DNA from: Tolypeutes matacus | Lineage: Eukaryota > Chordata > Mammalia > Cingulata > Chlamyphoridae | NCBI GenBank assembly: GCA_026826555.1 | Contig: JAKSZT010053764.1 | Location: 37,677,520 to 37,741,519, forward strand | Direction of reading: 5' to 3' | DNA: 64,000 bases | The notes under the pieces: model-generated | The model's input: the letters and a program-made list of their open reading frames with translations, nothing else | Database searches by the model: none | What the model was told of the DNA's origin: nothing | Shown: positions 1-13,499 of the stretch, piece by piece | Numbering within the stretch: position 1 is the first letter of the stretch | Layout of the letters: each line of letters opens with the position of its first letter | Program-made: the position numbers and the translations under genes

Positions 1-361
1 GCTGGCTTTGATGAAGCAAACTACCATGCTGTGAGCTGCCTTCCAGAAAGGCACATGTGGCAAGAACTGAGGGTGCCTTCAGTGGCCAGCTGGCAAGGAA
101 CTGATGCTACAGAGAACTGGATCCCGCCAGAAACCATGTGATCTTGGAAAAAGATCCTTCCTCAGTTGTACTTTCAGATGAGTCCCCAATCATGGCCAAC
201 ACTTTCCTTAACTGCACCCTTATGAAATGCGCTGAATTAGAGGACACAGCTAAGCCAAGCCTGGATTCCTGAATCATAAAAACTGGGAGATAATAAATGT
301 GTGTTGTTTTATGCCACTAAGGTTGTAGTAATTTGTTACAAAGCAATAGATAACCAATATA
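1..361 (+). mobile_element. MLT1-type LTR (ERVL-MaLR), cut by the window edge
   Basis: The 3' part reads like the MLT1 family end: a stretch about goods lost with 'gaggacacagctaagcc', then 'gagataataaatgtgtgttg', 'ttatgccactaaggtt' and 'gtaatttgttacaaagcaat' before the terminus near 360. The polyadenylation signal AATAAA lies near 292. Only non-coding LTR sequence is present. Confidence 0.75.
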
Positions 362-469
362 CTATCCTTGCTTGGATCCTAGAACAGGAAGAAAAAAAAA
401 AAGGTAGTTAAACTGATGAAATGCAAATAAAGTCTAATGTTGAGTTTACAAAAAATTTGAGCCTCCATT

Positions 470-1852
470 GTGTGCCAAGAATATCATCAAATAAGACAGT
501 GTGGTACTGGTGTTAAGTAAAGCCATGTATGCCAATGGAACAAAACTGAGTCTAGTTTTAAAAACCTAGTTTTATAAACCTGGTCATTTTATTTTTGAAA
601 AAGATGTCTAGGCATTTCACTAAAGAGAGTGTTTTCAACAAATGGGGTAGAGAAAACTAGATATCCAATAACATGCCAACAGGAGAATTTAGACTCTTTA
701 TTCTCACCATAAACAAAAATTAACACAAAATGGTTCATAGTCATTAAAGGAAGAATCAAAACTATAAGTCTTCTAGAGGATATCACTGTGGTGTTGATTT
801 ATGAGATGAATACCAAAAGCATGATCTCTAACAGAAAAAACTGATAAAGTAGACTTCATCAAAATTAAAAACTTTTGTGATTCATAAAACACCATTAAGA
901 AAATTAAAAAGCAAGCTACAGCCTGGGAGAAAATATTTGCAATTCATATAGCTGATAAAGGACTTGTATCTAGAATATATAAAGAATCTTACAAGACAAG
1001 CACCACACTTAAAAATAGGCAAAAGATTTGAATAGACATTTCATCAAAGAATACATACAAATGACCAATAAGAGCATGAAAAGATGTTCAAAATCATTAG
1101 CCATGAGGTAAATGCAACTCAATACCTCAAAAGGGTGTACAACATATCCACTAGGATGGGGCTATAATCAAAATGACAGACAATATCAATGTTGGTAAGG
1201 ACATGGAGAACCAGAACCCTCATATGTTGCTGGTGGGAATGATAACTCGTACAGCCACTTTGAAAAACCCTTTGGCAGTTTCTTAAAAAGTTAAACATAA
1301 ATTTACCAGCAATTCCACTCCTAGGTATTCACTTGAGTGAAATGGAAACATATCCACACAAGGTCTTGTATGCAAATGTTCACTGCAGCATTTATTTGTA
1401 ACAGCGAAAAAAGTGGACACAACCCAAATGTCTATCAACTGGTGAATAAACAACATTTATACATGGAATACCGTTCAGTAATAAAATGGAATAAAGTACT
1501 GATACATGCTACAACATGAATAAATCTTGAAAACATTATGTAAAGTGAAAGACTACACAAAAGAGTACATATTCTATGAGCCCATTCATATTAGATATCC
1601 AGAAAAGAGAAATCTCTAAAGACAGAAAGCAGATCAGTGGTTGCCTGGGGCTGAAGGTGGTAGTAGAGACTGAATACAAATAGATATGAGGGAACTTTTT
1701 GGTATGACAGAAATATTCTAAAACTAGATTGTGGTGAAGGTTGCAGAAACTCTTCAAAATTACTAAAAATTACTATGCACTTAAAATGGGTGAATTTTAT
1801 ATGTAAATTACACCTCAGTAAAGCTGTTTTTCTTCTAAAAAAAAAAAAAAAG
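470..1852 (+). mobile_element. Old LINE-1 (L1M-type), 3' part of ORF2 plus 3' UTR
   Basis: The order matches a LINE-1 ORF2 C-terminal region: a 'gtgtggtactggtg' block near 500, 'ctgggagaaaatatttgcaa' at about 925, 'gttgctggtgggaatgataa' near 1225, and 'tgcaaatgttcactgcagc' near 1370. It then enters a 3' UTR with 'cacttaaaatgggtgaattt' and ends in an A-run at 1838-1852. The reading frame is broken throughout. Confidence 0.75.
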
Positions 1853-4800
1853 GACACCCATGATCCCACCTTTCTACTCAAAAATCTACAATATTCCTTA
1901 TACCTTGTGCCCACCTATGTACCCTATTCTCATTTCCCTGCCTCTGTAAGAGATAGCTGTTATACTTAATTTAGTGTTTATCACTTCCATCTTTATTGTT
2001 TTACAGATATGCCACCAAACATAAATTTTGCTTGGTTTCTCCTTATGAAAAATTGCATCTATATACTATACATTAGACTTAACAATTGTTAAGGTTTTCC
2101 TATATCACCGCCCCCTCCCCCCTTTTTTGCTTAGGTGTTTTATTGTATAGACATCATGATATTTCACTGCAAAATTCTTTCATATGCAGCTATAGTTTTC
2201 AATTTACCACAATATCACTAACATACCTAACAAAAATAATGTTTAATATACCCAGTTCATGTTCAAATTTCTTCAATTATATCAAAATGTCTTTCATTGC
2301 TAATCTAATTAGGGTCCACACATTGCAATGGCCATTATCACTTAAGTCTTCTTTAATCTAGAATATCCCTCCCCCCAACTCAGCGTTTTCCACTTTCTTG
2401 CTGAAGGAACCAGGAAGTTGTTCTACAAAGTATCTATCTTCTAGATTTACCTAATTTGCTTCCTCTAGATATCATTTAACTTGTTCTTCTAATCCCTATA
2501 TTTCCTGGAAAATGGAAATCAGATCTTAAGGCTTGGTTTATATGTAAGTTAAACATTTTTGGCAAGAATAGTTTTGCTTGACTTACAATTTTATAAAATT
2601 GGTTTCATGCTATCATGCTGATGTAGTCTCCTGAGACTTGATGCCCACTCATCATTTGCCTAGGGCTATAAATTATTTTTCACTACTGTATAAGTCACTG
2701 TGTAATTATACTAAAATTTATCCATGCCACTTAAAATGAACATTTGAATTTTTCAGGGTTTTTTTGGGAGGGGTGGGGTGGGGCTAGGCGATTACAACCT
2801 TATGAACATTCCTTTTCTTGGCTCCTATGACATATGTGCATATATACCTAGGAGTGGACTGCTTAGTCATAAGTTTTATCAGGGGTCTTTTATGGAAACA
2901 CAGTCACACTCATTCAATTATGTACTGTCCATGGCTGCTTTTATGCTACAGTGGCAGAGATGAGTAGTGTAAGGAAGACAGAGCAGGTTGCAAAGCCAAA
3001 AATATTTATTATCTTGCCCTTTAAAGAAAAAGTTTGTCAACCCCTGGATTATAATGAATATTCAACTTTATAAGAACACCAAACTTATGCAAAATATTTG
3101 TATTAATTTGTATTCGTACCATTGTAAACTGATCCATAACTCCACTGGTTTATGGCCTGATACTTGGTATTTTCAAACTTCATAATTTTTGCCTACCTGG
3201 CAGGTGGGGAAAAAATGGTATATCAGTGTAGTCTTAATTTGCAATCCTCTGATTAGTAGCAAGAGTGGGTATTTTTCTTAGGGGTTTGCTATTCCTATTT
3301 CCTGTTTTGTGAAATACCTAATATCTCGACTATGTTTTTCAATTTTTATTCTCTGAGATAGAAGAAAACAAGACAACCACCTTATTATTTTCTTTTTTAA
3401 AAAATCATTTCATAGTTCTGTGTTCAGGATACTAAGCCTTTATCAGTCCTGTGTTCTGAAAATACCTTTTCCCAATTTGTGCCTTGTCTTTTTACATATT
3501 TTATGGAGTTTTGTGGAAAATAAATTAACATTTTGAATGGAGTGCAATTTATCAACATTTCATTTTATAATTAGTGTTTTTTGTTTCTTAAGTTTCCCCC
3601 TACTCCTAGATCAGAAAGGTACTCCTATATTTTCTAGTTCTCAAAGTTATAAAATTTGCCTTTCACATATAAGTATTTAACCTATGTCGAACGGATTTTA
3701 GTACATGATGAAGGTAGATATTAAATATGACCTCCCTCATGGTTAAAAATTATCCCTTGCTTTTCCAAAGACGTTATGATGTTAAAGTAAGTAACAGTGT
3801 GGTATTGACACAAGGATAAACTGACCAATGGAACAGAAGAGAGAGATCAAAAACAGACCCATGCATACATGAAATCCTGTTGAATGACAAACACTGCATT
3901 ATAAATCATCTTCTTTAGTCCTTGGCTATGTTTTGGCCTTTGATCTTCCATATTAATTACTTGATGAGTTCTAAAAAAAAAAGAACCTTTAGGATTTTGA
4001 TTAGAATTACAAAGAAACTAGAGAGCAATTTGGGGAAAATTGATACTTTTATTATAATAAGGCTTCTCATCCATAAAGATGGTATATCTTTCCATTTATG
4101 TAGGTCTTCTTTATTGGTCAATAAAATTTTATAATTTACTTTATATAGGCTTTATATAACTTTTGTTAGATTTTTAGGTACCTTATTGTTTTTTGTCACT
4201 ACTCTAAATAATACCTTTTAAAAAATTTTTATTGTAGTAAAATACATATAAATATTTGCCATCTTAACCATTTTTAAGTTTACAATTCAGTGGCATTATT
4301 TACATTCTCAATGTTGTGCAACCATCACCACTATTTCCAAAACTTTTTCATCATCCCAAACTGAAACTCTACCCATTTAGCAGTAACTCCCCATTCGCCC
4401 CTCTCTCCATCTCCTGGTAACCTCTAATGAACTTTCTGTCTCTCTGAATTTGCCTTGTAAATATGCTTTTAAAAAAACTTTTCTTTTGTTATAGACAGAC
4501 AAATGGAATTTTAAGTATTTAAAATACATATAAAGCATATGTACAATTTGAAGAATAATTCTATATTGTTATGTCTGCAATTTGCCTCAAGGTAAAATTA
4601 TAAAACACTGCTAGCACCCCAGAAGGATGCGAGCCTTCCCTGACTTTCCCCATTAAAGGGTTGACTATTCTGACTTTTTGGGATCATCTCTGACTTTTTT
4701 TATTGCTTTTATCAACCTATGTATGCATCCTTAAACAATAGTCTAATTTAACTTGTTTTTGAACTCTATATAGAATCTTACCATATATAACTTTGCTTCA

Positions 4801-5207
4801 CTCAGTTAACATTGTTTATAGCTGTAGTTCATTCTGAATAAATTTACCACAATTTGTTTATTCATTCCACTGTTAATGGACATTTAGAGTCTTCACAGGT
4901 TTTGGTCTTAATGAACAATGATGCTTTAAAGTCTTATGTGTGAATCCTGGCCTACAGAAGCACATATTACTACAGAGTAATATGTAAGATTCTGCTCAGA
5001 AGTAAAATTGTTGGGTTGTAGATTATGGGCATCTCCTACTTTAAAACTGTTTTTAAACTGTTTACAACACCTCTTCCCAAGCAGTGTACCATTATTCTAT
5101 ATTCTCACCAATATGTCAAATTATCAGACTTCATCATTTTTGCCAATCTGGAGAGTAAATAGTACTATACCTTTAATCTGCATTTCCCTTATTACTAATG
5201 GGTTTGG

Positions 5208-5235
<28 letters not shown>
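1853..5235 (-). mobile_element. Patchwork of old LINE-1 remnants, mostly antisense
   Basis: No gene is visible. Blocks at roughly 1975-2650, 2660-2960, 3200-3760, 3900-4195, 4195-4450 and 4780-5210 read as reverse complements of L1M ORF2 and 3' UTR sequence (for example 'tacctaggagtggactgctt' near 2850 and 'ggtatatctttccatttatg' near 4080). A short block at about 3775-3890 is in sense orientation, so the area was rearranged or hit repeatedly. An A-run occupies 5211-5235. Exact boundaries need a repeat library. Confidence 0.55.
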
Positions 5236-5239
<4 letters not shown>

Positions 5240-5645
5240 TTCTCCCAGATTTGGTTCCCTTACTTTTGCCAGTGTGTACCTCATATATCTTGGGGCACCC
5301 AGGTTAGATGCATATTTATTATAGTTATTTTTTCTTGGTGAATTGCCTCTTTTATTAATATATAATGATCATCTTCATCTCTTATAAAGAGTTTTGTATT
5401 TAAAATCTATTTTGTCCCATATTTTTATCACTAGTCTGGTTTTTTAAATTTTTATTTATCTTTTTTTGATTACTGTTTGCGTGGAATATCTTTTTCCAAC
5501 CTTTCACTTTCAATCTGGTTGTGTCTTACGTCTGAGGTGAGTCTTTTATAGACAGCATATAGATGGCTCATATTTTTTTTTTATCCATTATGTCAGTCTA
5601 TGCCTTTTGTTTGGGGAATTTAATCCACTAATGTTCATTGTTACT
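5236..5645 (-). mobile_element. Inverted 5' segment of the younger LINE-1 (endonuclease region)
   Basis: Its reverse complement closely follows the ORF2 endonuclease stretch of the other LINE-1 at about 58440-58790, including the 'tgctgtctayaaragactca' block just after the CLQETHL motif. It abuts the sense-oriented part of the element at about 5650. This is the layout expected from twin priming. Confidence 0.75.
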
Positions 5646-6050
5646 ACTGTAAAGGCATTACAGAAGTGAGTGGGGGGACATTACCACTGACCACCCCACA
5701 GAAATAAGCTATCATAAGAGGATACTATGAACAACTGTACACCAACAAACTAGACAACATAGATGAAACAGACAAATTCCTGGAAACACAAACTACACTG
5801 ACCCTAGAAGAAACAGAGGACTTCAATCATATTTAAAGAGATTGATTCAGTTATCAATAATCTCCCAAAGATGATAAGCTCCGGACCAGATGGCTTCACA
5901 AGTGAATTCCACCAATCATTCAAAGATGATCTAATACCAATCTTGCTCAAGCACTTCCAAAAAACTGAACAGGAAAGAACGCTACCAAACTCATTCTATG
6001 AAGCCAACATCACCCTAATACCAAAACCAGATAAAGATACTACAAAGAAA

Positions 6051-6782
6051 ATGTCAACTGAAAGAAAGCTAGAGAATAATCTAGGGACTGAATAACATAG
6101 TGAACCCTGAGGTGGATGAGGATTGTGGTGAATAGCAAATATACGAATGTTCTTCTATGAACTAGAACAAATATACATCACTATTACAAGGTGGTAAGAA
6201 TATAGTGATGCATGGGGAAAACACAATTAATGGAACTTATGGACTATAGTTAACAGCGATATTGTAATATTATTGCATCAATGTCAAAGAAGGTACTATA
6301 TCAACCCTAAGGGTCAATAATAGGGGCTGTGGGATTTTTTCTTTTGGACTAAGGAAAACATTCAAAGGTTTACTGGGGTGATGACTGCACAAGTCTGTGA
6401 TGAAAGTGAGACCCACTGAGTTACACTTTGACTAGAATGTACAAAGCATGGGACTGTTTAACACAGTAAATCATGTGGTAGAAAATGGACTGTGGTTAAC
6501 AGTACAAATAGAGTGTTCTCACATGAACTATAACAAATGTACAATACTAATACACAGCATTAATATAATAGAGGGTATATGGAAAAAATATACCAAGTAT
6601 ATGTTAGGACCATCATTAATGGTAGTAGTCTTATCATGTACTTTCATAATCTTTAACAAATATTCCACAACACAAAAATGTAAGGTGTTGGTGAAGGGCT
6701 GATGTGTGGGAATTCTACACATTATGCATAATTGTTTTGTAAGCTCACAATTTCTCTAATTAAAAAAATCACACGGGGGAAA
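6051..6782 (+). mobile_element. 5'-truncated LINE-1 3' UTR nested in the younger LINE-1
   Basis: The insert is homologous to 10457-11170, the 3' UTR of the host element. It is flanked by matching copies of 'aaagatactacaaa' (6033-6046 and 6783-6796), which read continuously as ORF2 when the insert is left out. Confidence 0.8.
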
Positions 6783-7966
6783 AAAGATACTACAAAAAAG
6801 AAAATTACAGACCCATTTCCCTAATGAACATAGATGCAAAAAGTCCTGAACAAAATACTTGCAAACTGAATCAAAAAGCATATTAAAAGAATTATACACC
6901 ATGATCAAGTGGGTTTTATCCGAAGTAGGCAAGGTTTTTCGACACAAGAAAATCAATTAGTATAATAAACCACATTATCAAACTGAAGAAGAAAAATCAC
7001 ATGATCCTCTCAATTGATGCAGAAAAGGCATTTGACAAAATACACCATTTCTTGATAAAAACACTCCAGAAGATAGAAATAGAAGGAACCTTTCTCAACA
7101 TGGTAAAGTACATATGTAAAAAACCCACAGCTAGCATTGCACACAATGGTGAAAGACTGAAAGCTCTCCTGCAGAGATTGGGAACAAAACAAGGATGCTC
7201 ACTGTTACCCACTGCTATTCAATATTGTGCTAGAAGTTCTAGCTAGAGCAATTAAGCAAGATAAAGAAATGAAAGGCATCTGAGTAGGAAAGGAAGAGGT
7301 ATGTTGGTATTTGCTGTTGACATGATGCTGTATCTACAAAAATCCCAAAATATCCACAACAAACTATTAGAACTATTAGACAAGTTCAGCAAAATGGCAG
7401 GATACAAGGATAATATGCAAAAATCAGTAGCTTTTTAAATACACTAATAAGCAATCTGAGGAGGAAGTCAGAAAAAAAAACTCCATTTAATAGCGACTAA
7501 AAGAATCAAATATTTAGGAATAAGTTTAACTATGGAAATAAAGGACCTGTATTCTGAAAACTATAAAACATTGCTAAAAGAGCTCAAAGAAGACCTAATA
7601 AATGGAAGGACACTCTGTGTTCACAGATTAGAAGACTAAATATAGTTAAGATGGCAATTCTACACAAACTGATTTACAGATTCAACACAATCCCAATAAA
7701 TATCTCAACAGGTTTTTTTTTTTTTTCCAGAAATGAAAAAGCCAATTAACACATTTATTTGGAAGAGTAAGAGACCCTAATTAGCCAAAAATGTGTTACA
7801 AAAGAAGAACGAAGTTGGAGGACTCTCACTTCCTGACTTTAAAGCATATTACTTAACTATAGCGGTGAAAACAGCATAATACTGGCATAAAGATAGACAT
7901 ACTGATCAATGAAACCAAATCGAGAACTCAGTAATAAACCCTCACATCTACCATCAAGTGATTTTT

Positions 7967-8429
7967 TTTTTAAAGATTTATTTTATTTATTTCTCCCACC
8001 CCCTCATTGTTTGCACTCGCTGTGTGTGTTGTCTTCCTTGTTTCTTTAGGAGGCACCGGGAACCAAACCTGGGACCTCCCATGTGGGAGGGAGGAACCTA
8101 ATCACTTGAGCCACCTCCACTCCCTGTTCTGTTGTGTCTCTCGTTGTGTTTTCTCTTCTTGCGTCTCTTGTTATATCACCTTGTCGTGCAGCTTGCTGTA
8201 CCTGCCTGTCACACCAGCTCATTGTCTTGCTCATCTTCTTTAGGAGGCACCAGGGACCTCTGCTCCCACTTTGTTGTGTCTATCATTATGTTTTTCTTCT
8301 TCTGTCTCGTTATGTCTTCTTCTTGTGTCAGCTCGCTGTCTTCTTTAGGAGGCACTGGGAACCGAACCACAGACCTCCCATGTAGTAGGCAGGAGCTCAG
8401 TCGCCTGAGCCACATCCGCTTTCCCAATA
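7967..8429 (-). mobile_element. DAS-like SINE, multi-unit form
   Basis: The poly-T start and three successive antisense tRNA-like units ('ggaggcaccgggaacc' near 8050, 'ggaggcaccagggacc' near 8245 and 'ggaggcactgggaacc' near 8350) show a minus-strand composite SINE. It is flanked by 'aagtgattttt' at 7956-7966 and 8430-8440, inside LINE-1 ORF2. Confidence 0.85.
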
Positions 8430-8670
8430 AAGTGATTTTTGACCAGGCTGTCAAGCCCACCCAGCTGGGCCCGAACAGTCTTTTCAACAAGTAGTGCTGG
8501 GAGAATTAGATATTCATATCCAAAAGAAAGAGGACCCCTATCTCACATTTTATATAAAAATTAACTCAAAATGGATCAAAGACCTAAATATAAAGGCTAC
8601 AATCATAAAACTTGTAGAAGAAAATGTAGGGAAACATCTTTAAGACCTTGTGGTAGGTGGTAGTTTCTTT

Positions 8671-8864
8671 TCTTTTTTTTTTTTTTTTTTTTAAAGATTT
8701 TATTTATTTATTCATTTATCCCCCCCTTGCTGCCTGCGCTCGCCGGGTCGGCTAACCACGCCGTACGGGCGGGCTTGCCTTCACCAGGAGGCCCCGGGAA
8801 CTGAACCCGGGGCCTCCCATATGGTAAACGGGAGCCCTAGTGATTGAGCCACAGCCGCTTCCCA
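8671..8864 (-). mobile_element. DAS-like SINE, long form with CG-rich body
   Basis: Antisense SINE with a T-run, the 'cccccccttgctgcctg' 3' block, the CG-rich body and a tRNA-like head ending at 'ccacagccgcttcc'. Target duplications 'taggtggtagtttcttt' lie at 8654-8670 and 8865-8881. The same LINE-1 site is hit in the second LINE-1 at about 61527. Confidence 0.9.
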
Positions 8865-9500
8865 TAGGTGGTAGTTTCTTTAACCTTACAGCCAAAGCAT
8901 GAGCAACGAAAGAAAAAATAGATAAATGAGACCTCCTCAAAATTAAGACTTTTATTCTTCAAAAGAATTTGTCAAGAAAGTAAAAAGGCATCCTATTCAA
9001 TGGGAGAAAATATTTGGAAACCACATATCCTACAAGGGTTTGATATCCATACTATATAAAGAGATCATATAACTCGATAAAAAGAGACAAGCAACCCAAT
9101 TAATAAATGGTCAAAAACTTGAACAGACATTTTTCCAAAGAGGAAATACAAATGGCCAAAAAGCACATGAAAAAATGTTCAACGTCACTAACAATTAGGG
9201 AAATGCAGATCAAAACTACAATGAGATACCATTTCACAACTTAAAGAATGGCCATCATCAAAAACAACAACAACAAAAAAAAACCCGCAGAAAACTACAA
9301 GTGCTGCAGAGGATGTAGAGAAATAGGAACACTCCTTCACTGTTGGTGGGGATGGAGAATGGTGCAGCCTCTGTGGAAGACGGTTTGGCAGTACCTCAAG
9401 AACTGCCATATGATCCAGCCATCCAGTAACTAGGAATATATTCAGAAGAATTGAAAGCAAGGACGTGAACTGACATTTGTACACCAATGTTCATAGCAGC

Positions 9501-10000
9501 TGTAGCAGTTTGATGTAATTATGAATTCCAAAAATATAATTGAATCATGCTTGTAAACTGATCTGTTAATCTGGGCATGATTAGGTTAGGATTAGGGCGT
9601 TGAGCCCCACCCCTTGGTGGGTGGGGAATTGAATATAAAAAGCAAGGCAAAGGACAGTTGAAGCAGTCTTTTGAGAAGCAGTTTTGATGTTGGAAAGAAG
9701 GCTCCAGGAGAAAAGAAGCAAGCCGTTCACCTGATTGTCTACAGCTGACCTTGTGGAGGAAACAGGAGCTAAGCCCGGAGAGAAACGCAGCCCCGGGAAG
9801 AGAGGAACCCCAGAAGCCTGAACCCTGGCAAACGCCAGCAGCTGTCTTGCTCTAACACGTGGCAATGGACTGTGGTGAGAGAAGAAACTTAACGCTTTGT
9901 GGCCTGGTATCTGTGGACTTCTACCCCAAATAAATACCCTTTATAAAGACCAACCCATTTTTGGTATTTTACATTAGCACCCCTTTGGCTGACTAATACA
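9501..10000 (+). mobile_element. Solo LTR, exactly 500 bases, with 5-bp target duplication
   Basis: It starts TGTAGCAGTTTG and ends CTGACTAATACA, so it has the TG...CA ends of a retroviral LTR. The flanks repeat 'gcagc' (9496-9500 and 10001-10005), and removing the LTR restores LINE-1 sequence. A TATA-like 'aatataaaaagc' lies near 9632 and AATAAA near 9929. Five-base duplications fit ERVL/MaLR-type integration. No internal viral genes remain. Confidence 0.9.
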
Positions 10001-11212
10001 GCAGCATTATTCACAATTGCTAAAATATGGAACCAGCCCAAGTGTCTATCAACTGATGAATAGCTAAACAAAATATCATGTATGCATACAAAGGAATACT
10101 ATTCAGCTGTAAGAAATGAAATTGGGATGCATATGACAGCATGGATGAACCTTGAGGATATTACGTTGAATGAAATAAACCAGACACAAAAGGAAAAATA
10201 TTGTATAGTCTCACTAATATGAACTAAATACGATGGGTAAACTCACGGAGGTAAACTCTAGAGTATAGGTTACTAGGAAATAGAATGTAGGTTGAGAATG
10301 GGAGCTGATGAACAATGTATGTAGAATTTTTAATAAGGCTTACTGTAAAAGTGTGAGAATGAATAGAGTTGATGGTAATACATTATAATGATAATAACTA
10401 ACACTGCTGATTTATAAATTTGACTGTGGTTGAAAGGGGTAGTCTGTGGACATAAATGTCAATTGAAAGGAAGCTAGAGAATAATTTAGGGAATGCATTA
10501 ACAGTAATTTTGGTGGTGGGTGAAGATTGTCATTAACAGTATAAATTTAAGAATGTTCTTTTACAAAGTGTTAAGAATATGGTGATACACAGGAAAATTA
10601 CATCTAATATAACTTATAGACATTAGTTAACAGTAATATTGTAATATTTTTTGCAGCAATAGCAAAAGATATATCAATTCTAAAAGACAACTATAGAGGG
10701 GGATAAAGGGAATATGGAATTTTTCCTTTTGGAGTAATGAAAACATTCTAAAATTGACCGAGTTGATAGCAGCACAACTCTGATGAAAATGAGAGCCACT
10801 GAGTATACACTTTGAATGGACTGTACAAAACATGAGGTTGTATAAACACAGGGAATCCAGTGGTGGAAGATGGACTGTGGTTAACAGGACAAATATGAGA
10901 ACATTCTCCCACGAACTCTAACAAATGTATAATACTAATACAGGGTGTTAATAATCGGGTGGGTTGGGGGAAAAATACACCAAACATAAGATATAGGCTA
11001 AAGGTAGAAGTACTATTTTGACAATGCTATTTCATAGTTTATAACAAATGTTTCACAACAATGCAAGGTGGTGGTAGCAGGGTGATGTTTATGAGTCTTG
11101 TATGATGATATGCATGTTTGTTTTGTAAATTCACAATTTTTACTATAGACTTATAGTTTATGTATGTCATATATGAATTACATACTTAAATAAAATTTTA
11201 TTTTAAAGAATG

Positions 11213-11998
11213 GAATGAAGTACTGATACATGCTACAACATGGATGAACCTCAAAAACATCATGCTAATTGAAAGTCAGTCAGTCAAAAAAAGACCACAT
11301 ATTATATGATTTCATTTACAGAAATGTCCAGAATAGGCAACTCTTTAGAGACTATGTAGATTAGCAGTTGCTTAGGACTTAAGGCGGTAAGGCAGAGGCA
11401 AAACGGGGAGTAACTGTTAATGGGCACAAGGTTTCTTTATAGGGTGATTGAAAAGTTCTAAAATTAGATTATGATGATGGTTGCCTAACTCTGTAAATAC
11501 ACTAAAATCCATTGAATTGTACATGTAAAATGGATGATTTTTATAGTATGAAAATAACACCTGAACAAACCTGTTTCTAAAAAACTTTATGGCAGCTTTA
11601 TTCATAATGATAAAAATGGAAACAATCTAAATGTTCATCAACAGGAGAATGAATAAACACTGTGGTATATTCATACCATGAATACAATTTAACAATGAAA
11701 AGGAACTACTGATACAACGTGGATGAACTTTCAAACATTCTGCAATGGAAAAGAAGTCAGACCAAAAGAATACCATACTGTATGCTTTAATTTAAATAAA
11801 GAGGTAAACTTATTCTATAATGATAGAAATAACAGTGCTTACCTATGAGATGGGGCAGGAATTGACTAGGATGGAGCATGAGGGAACATTTTTTTTTTTT
11901 TTTTTCTGGTGTGATGGAAAAGTTCTTTACTTTAATATGGATGTGGGTTACCTAAATTTATGCACGTGTTAAAATTCATCAAACAAAAATTTAGGTTC
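11213..11998 (+). mobile_element. Two old LINE-1 3' ends
   Basis: From 11213, 'gaagtactgatacatgctac' and following sequence parallel 1487-1850 and run to about 11580. A second diverged 3' end follows, from 'ttcataatgataaaaatgg' to about 11998. No open frame is kept. Confidence 0.6.
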
Positions 11999-13495
11999 TG
12001 TGCCTTTTATTGTGTGCAAAATAGTCCTCAATTTAAAATTTAAACAATAACCTAGGTTCCTTCTGAGTACCTTGTTCTTCTTAACTGAAGAACACATTGT
12101 TTACAGAATAAACTGATAAATATGAATATACAGATGAACAATTCCTTCCATATTTTCAAGGGCTCCAAGTCACCTCCTCAAAAGACTCCTGACTTTAGTT
12201 TTAAGATACCTTAAATATACAGTAACACATAAACCACAAAACGGTCTGTCTATATGTGCTATTTCTCTTTTACCACACTTGAATGATTTTTAACTTATTC
12301 CAAGAAGGAATTTAAATAATGGTGTTCTTTAAGTATAATAGTTTACAACATTATATATGGGTAAGTCTACTTTCTTCTTTCCTCTAAGGTAGATGACTCT
12401 GATAGACTCAAATCTTGAGCCTGAGTTGAAACAATTAAGTATTTATTAAGCTCTTACTATGTAATTAGTATTATGTTACACACGGGTTACTGTCATGGAA
12501 CTCACAATCTACTGAGAAAGATGAAATCTAATACATGAAATAACATAAACAATAATTAAGTACTCTACACGTCAGGGATGGGAAATATTTATAAAGCATA
12601 AAAATACTTTTTCCTCTTTAAAAAACAGTAAACATAATTGATAGTGGCACTTTTTCTTGCCAAGCAAGGATGTAGGTCTTAGAATTCTTCTAAATGCAGA
12701 GCTCCATAAAGGCCTTAACAATGTACTTGAACTGGGAGAGGGAAAAACACCTATGTGCCTCTTCTTATAAGTGTTATAAAAATATACAGGAAAAGCAGAC
12801 CAATAAAGCAATAGGTCAGAGGAGGTTTTAGTGTGAAGGCAGAATATTTTCACTAATCCATTCATCAACCAAATATTTATTTACATTATCTACCATGAAC
12901 CAGGGATTAGGACTACTAGGGAAACAAAATTAACAAGATATGGTCCTAGACTTCCAATAACTCCCTATTCTAGTGAGGATGTAAAACAATATAAAACAGG
13001 GTATTGAATGCTGTGAGATATATACAGGATGTTCTAGGTATCTAAATAAGATCATGATCAGGGAAAGCTTCCAGGAAAAAGTGGCCCTTCTGCCAGGTTC
13101 TGGAGCATATCTAGAAATTAGATAAAGAAGGATAAAAGGGAAGAATATATAATTAGGCAAGGCAATATGAAATGGTATAGTGTGTTCAGAAAACTCTAAT
13201 TTTGTATTGTTTGGTGAAAAGAGACAAACCCGAAATATGAGAAGGATTTTAAAATGTAGTAAGGGAAGGGTAAGGGCTGGGGTGGGCAAATACTTGTTTT
13301 CATCATAAGTGCTCCTCTACCCATTTATAACTATATCCATGTATTCCCTAAGCCAAAATTTAAATTTAATAAAATTTAGTGAAATAATTTTCCCTAATGA
13401 AAAAACGGGCTGAGGAAATAATCATTAACAGTTGCTAAAAGCACTGAGTGAAAGGCATCTAGGAAACTTTTTAATGGCTGACAAAACCTGAAACC
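11999..13495. other. No gene; ancient interspersed repeat traces
   Basis: AT-rich DNA. Around 12430-12560 and 12860-13260 there are faint copies of the mammalian-wide 'tatttattaagctcttacta' type repeat. No splice-consistent coding segment is seen on either strand. Confidence 0.4.
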
Positions 13496-13499
13496 ACTG

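Larger units (their letters stand above)
5650..11205 (+). mobile_element. Younger LINE-1, sense part: ORF2 reverse transcriptase to 3' UTR (interrupted)
   Basis: Sense ORF2 sequence begins near 5650 and is recognisable at [15 protein letters not shown] (5871 on), the [11 protein letters not shown] motif (about 7010) and onward to a 3' UTR ending near 11205. The reverse transcriptase active-site motif reads F-A-V-D at 7310-7321 instead of FADD, and several stops and shifts are present, so it is dead. Later insertions interrupt it: a LINE-1 3' end at about 6051-6782, SINEs at 7967-8429 and 8671-8864, and a solo LTR at 9501-10000. It lies in antisense to GKAP1. Confidence 0.85.
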
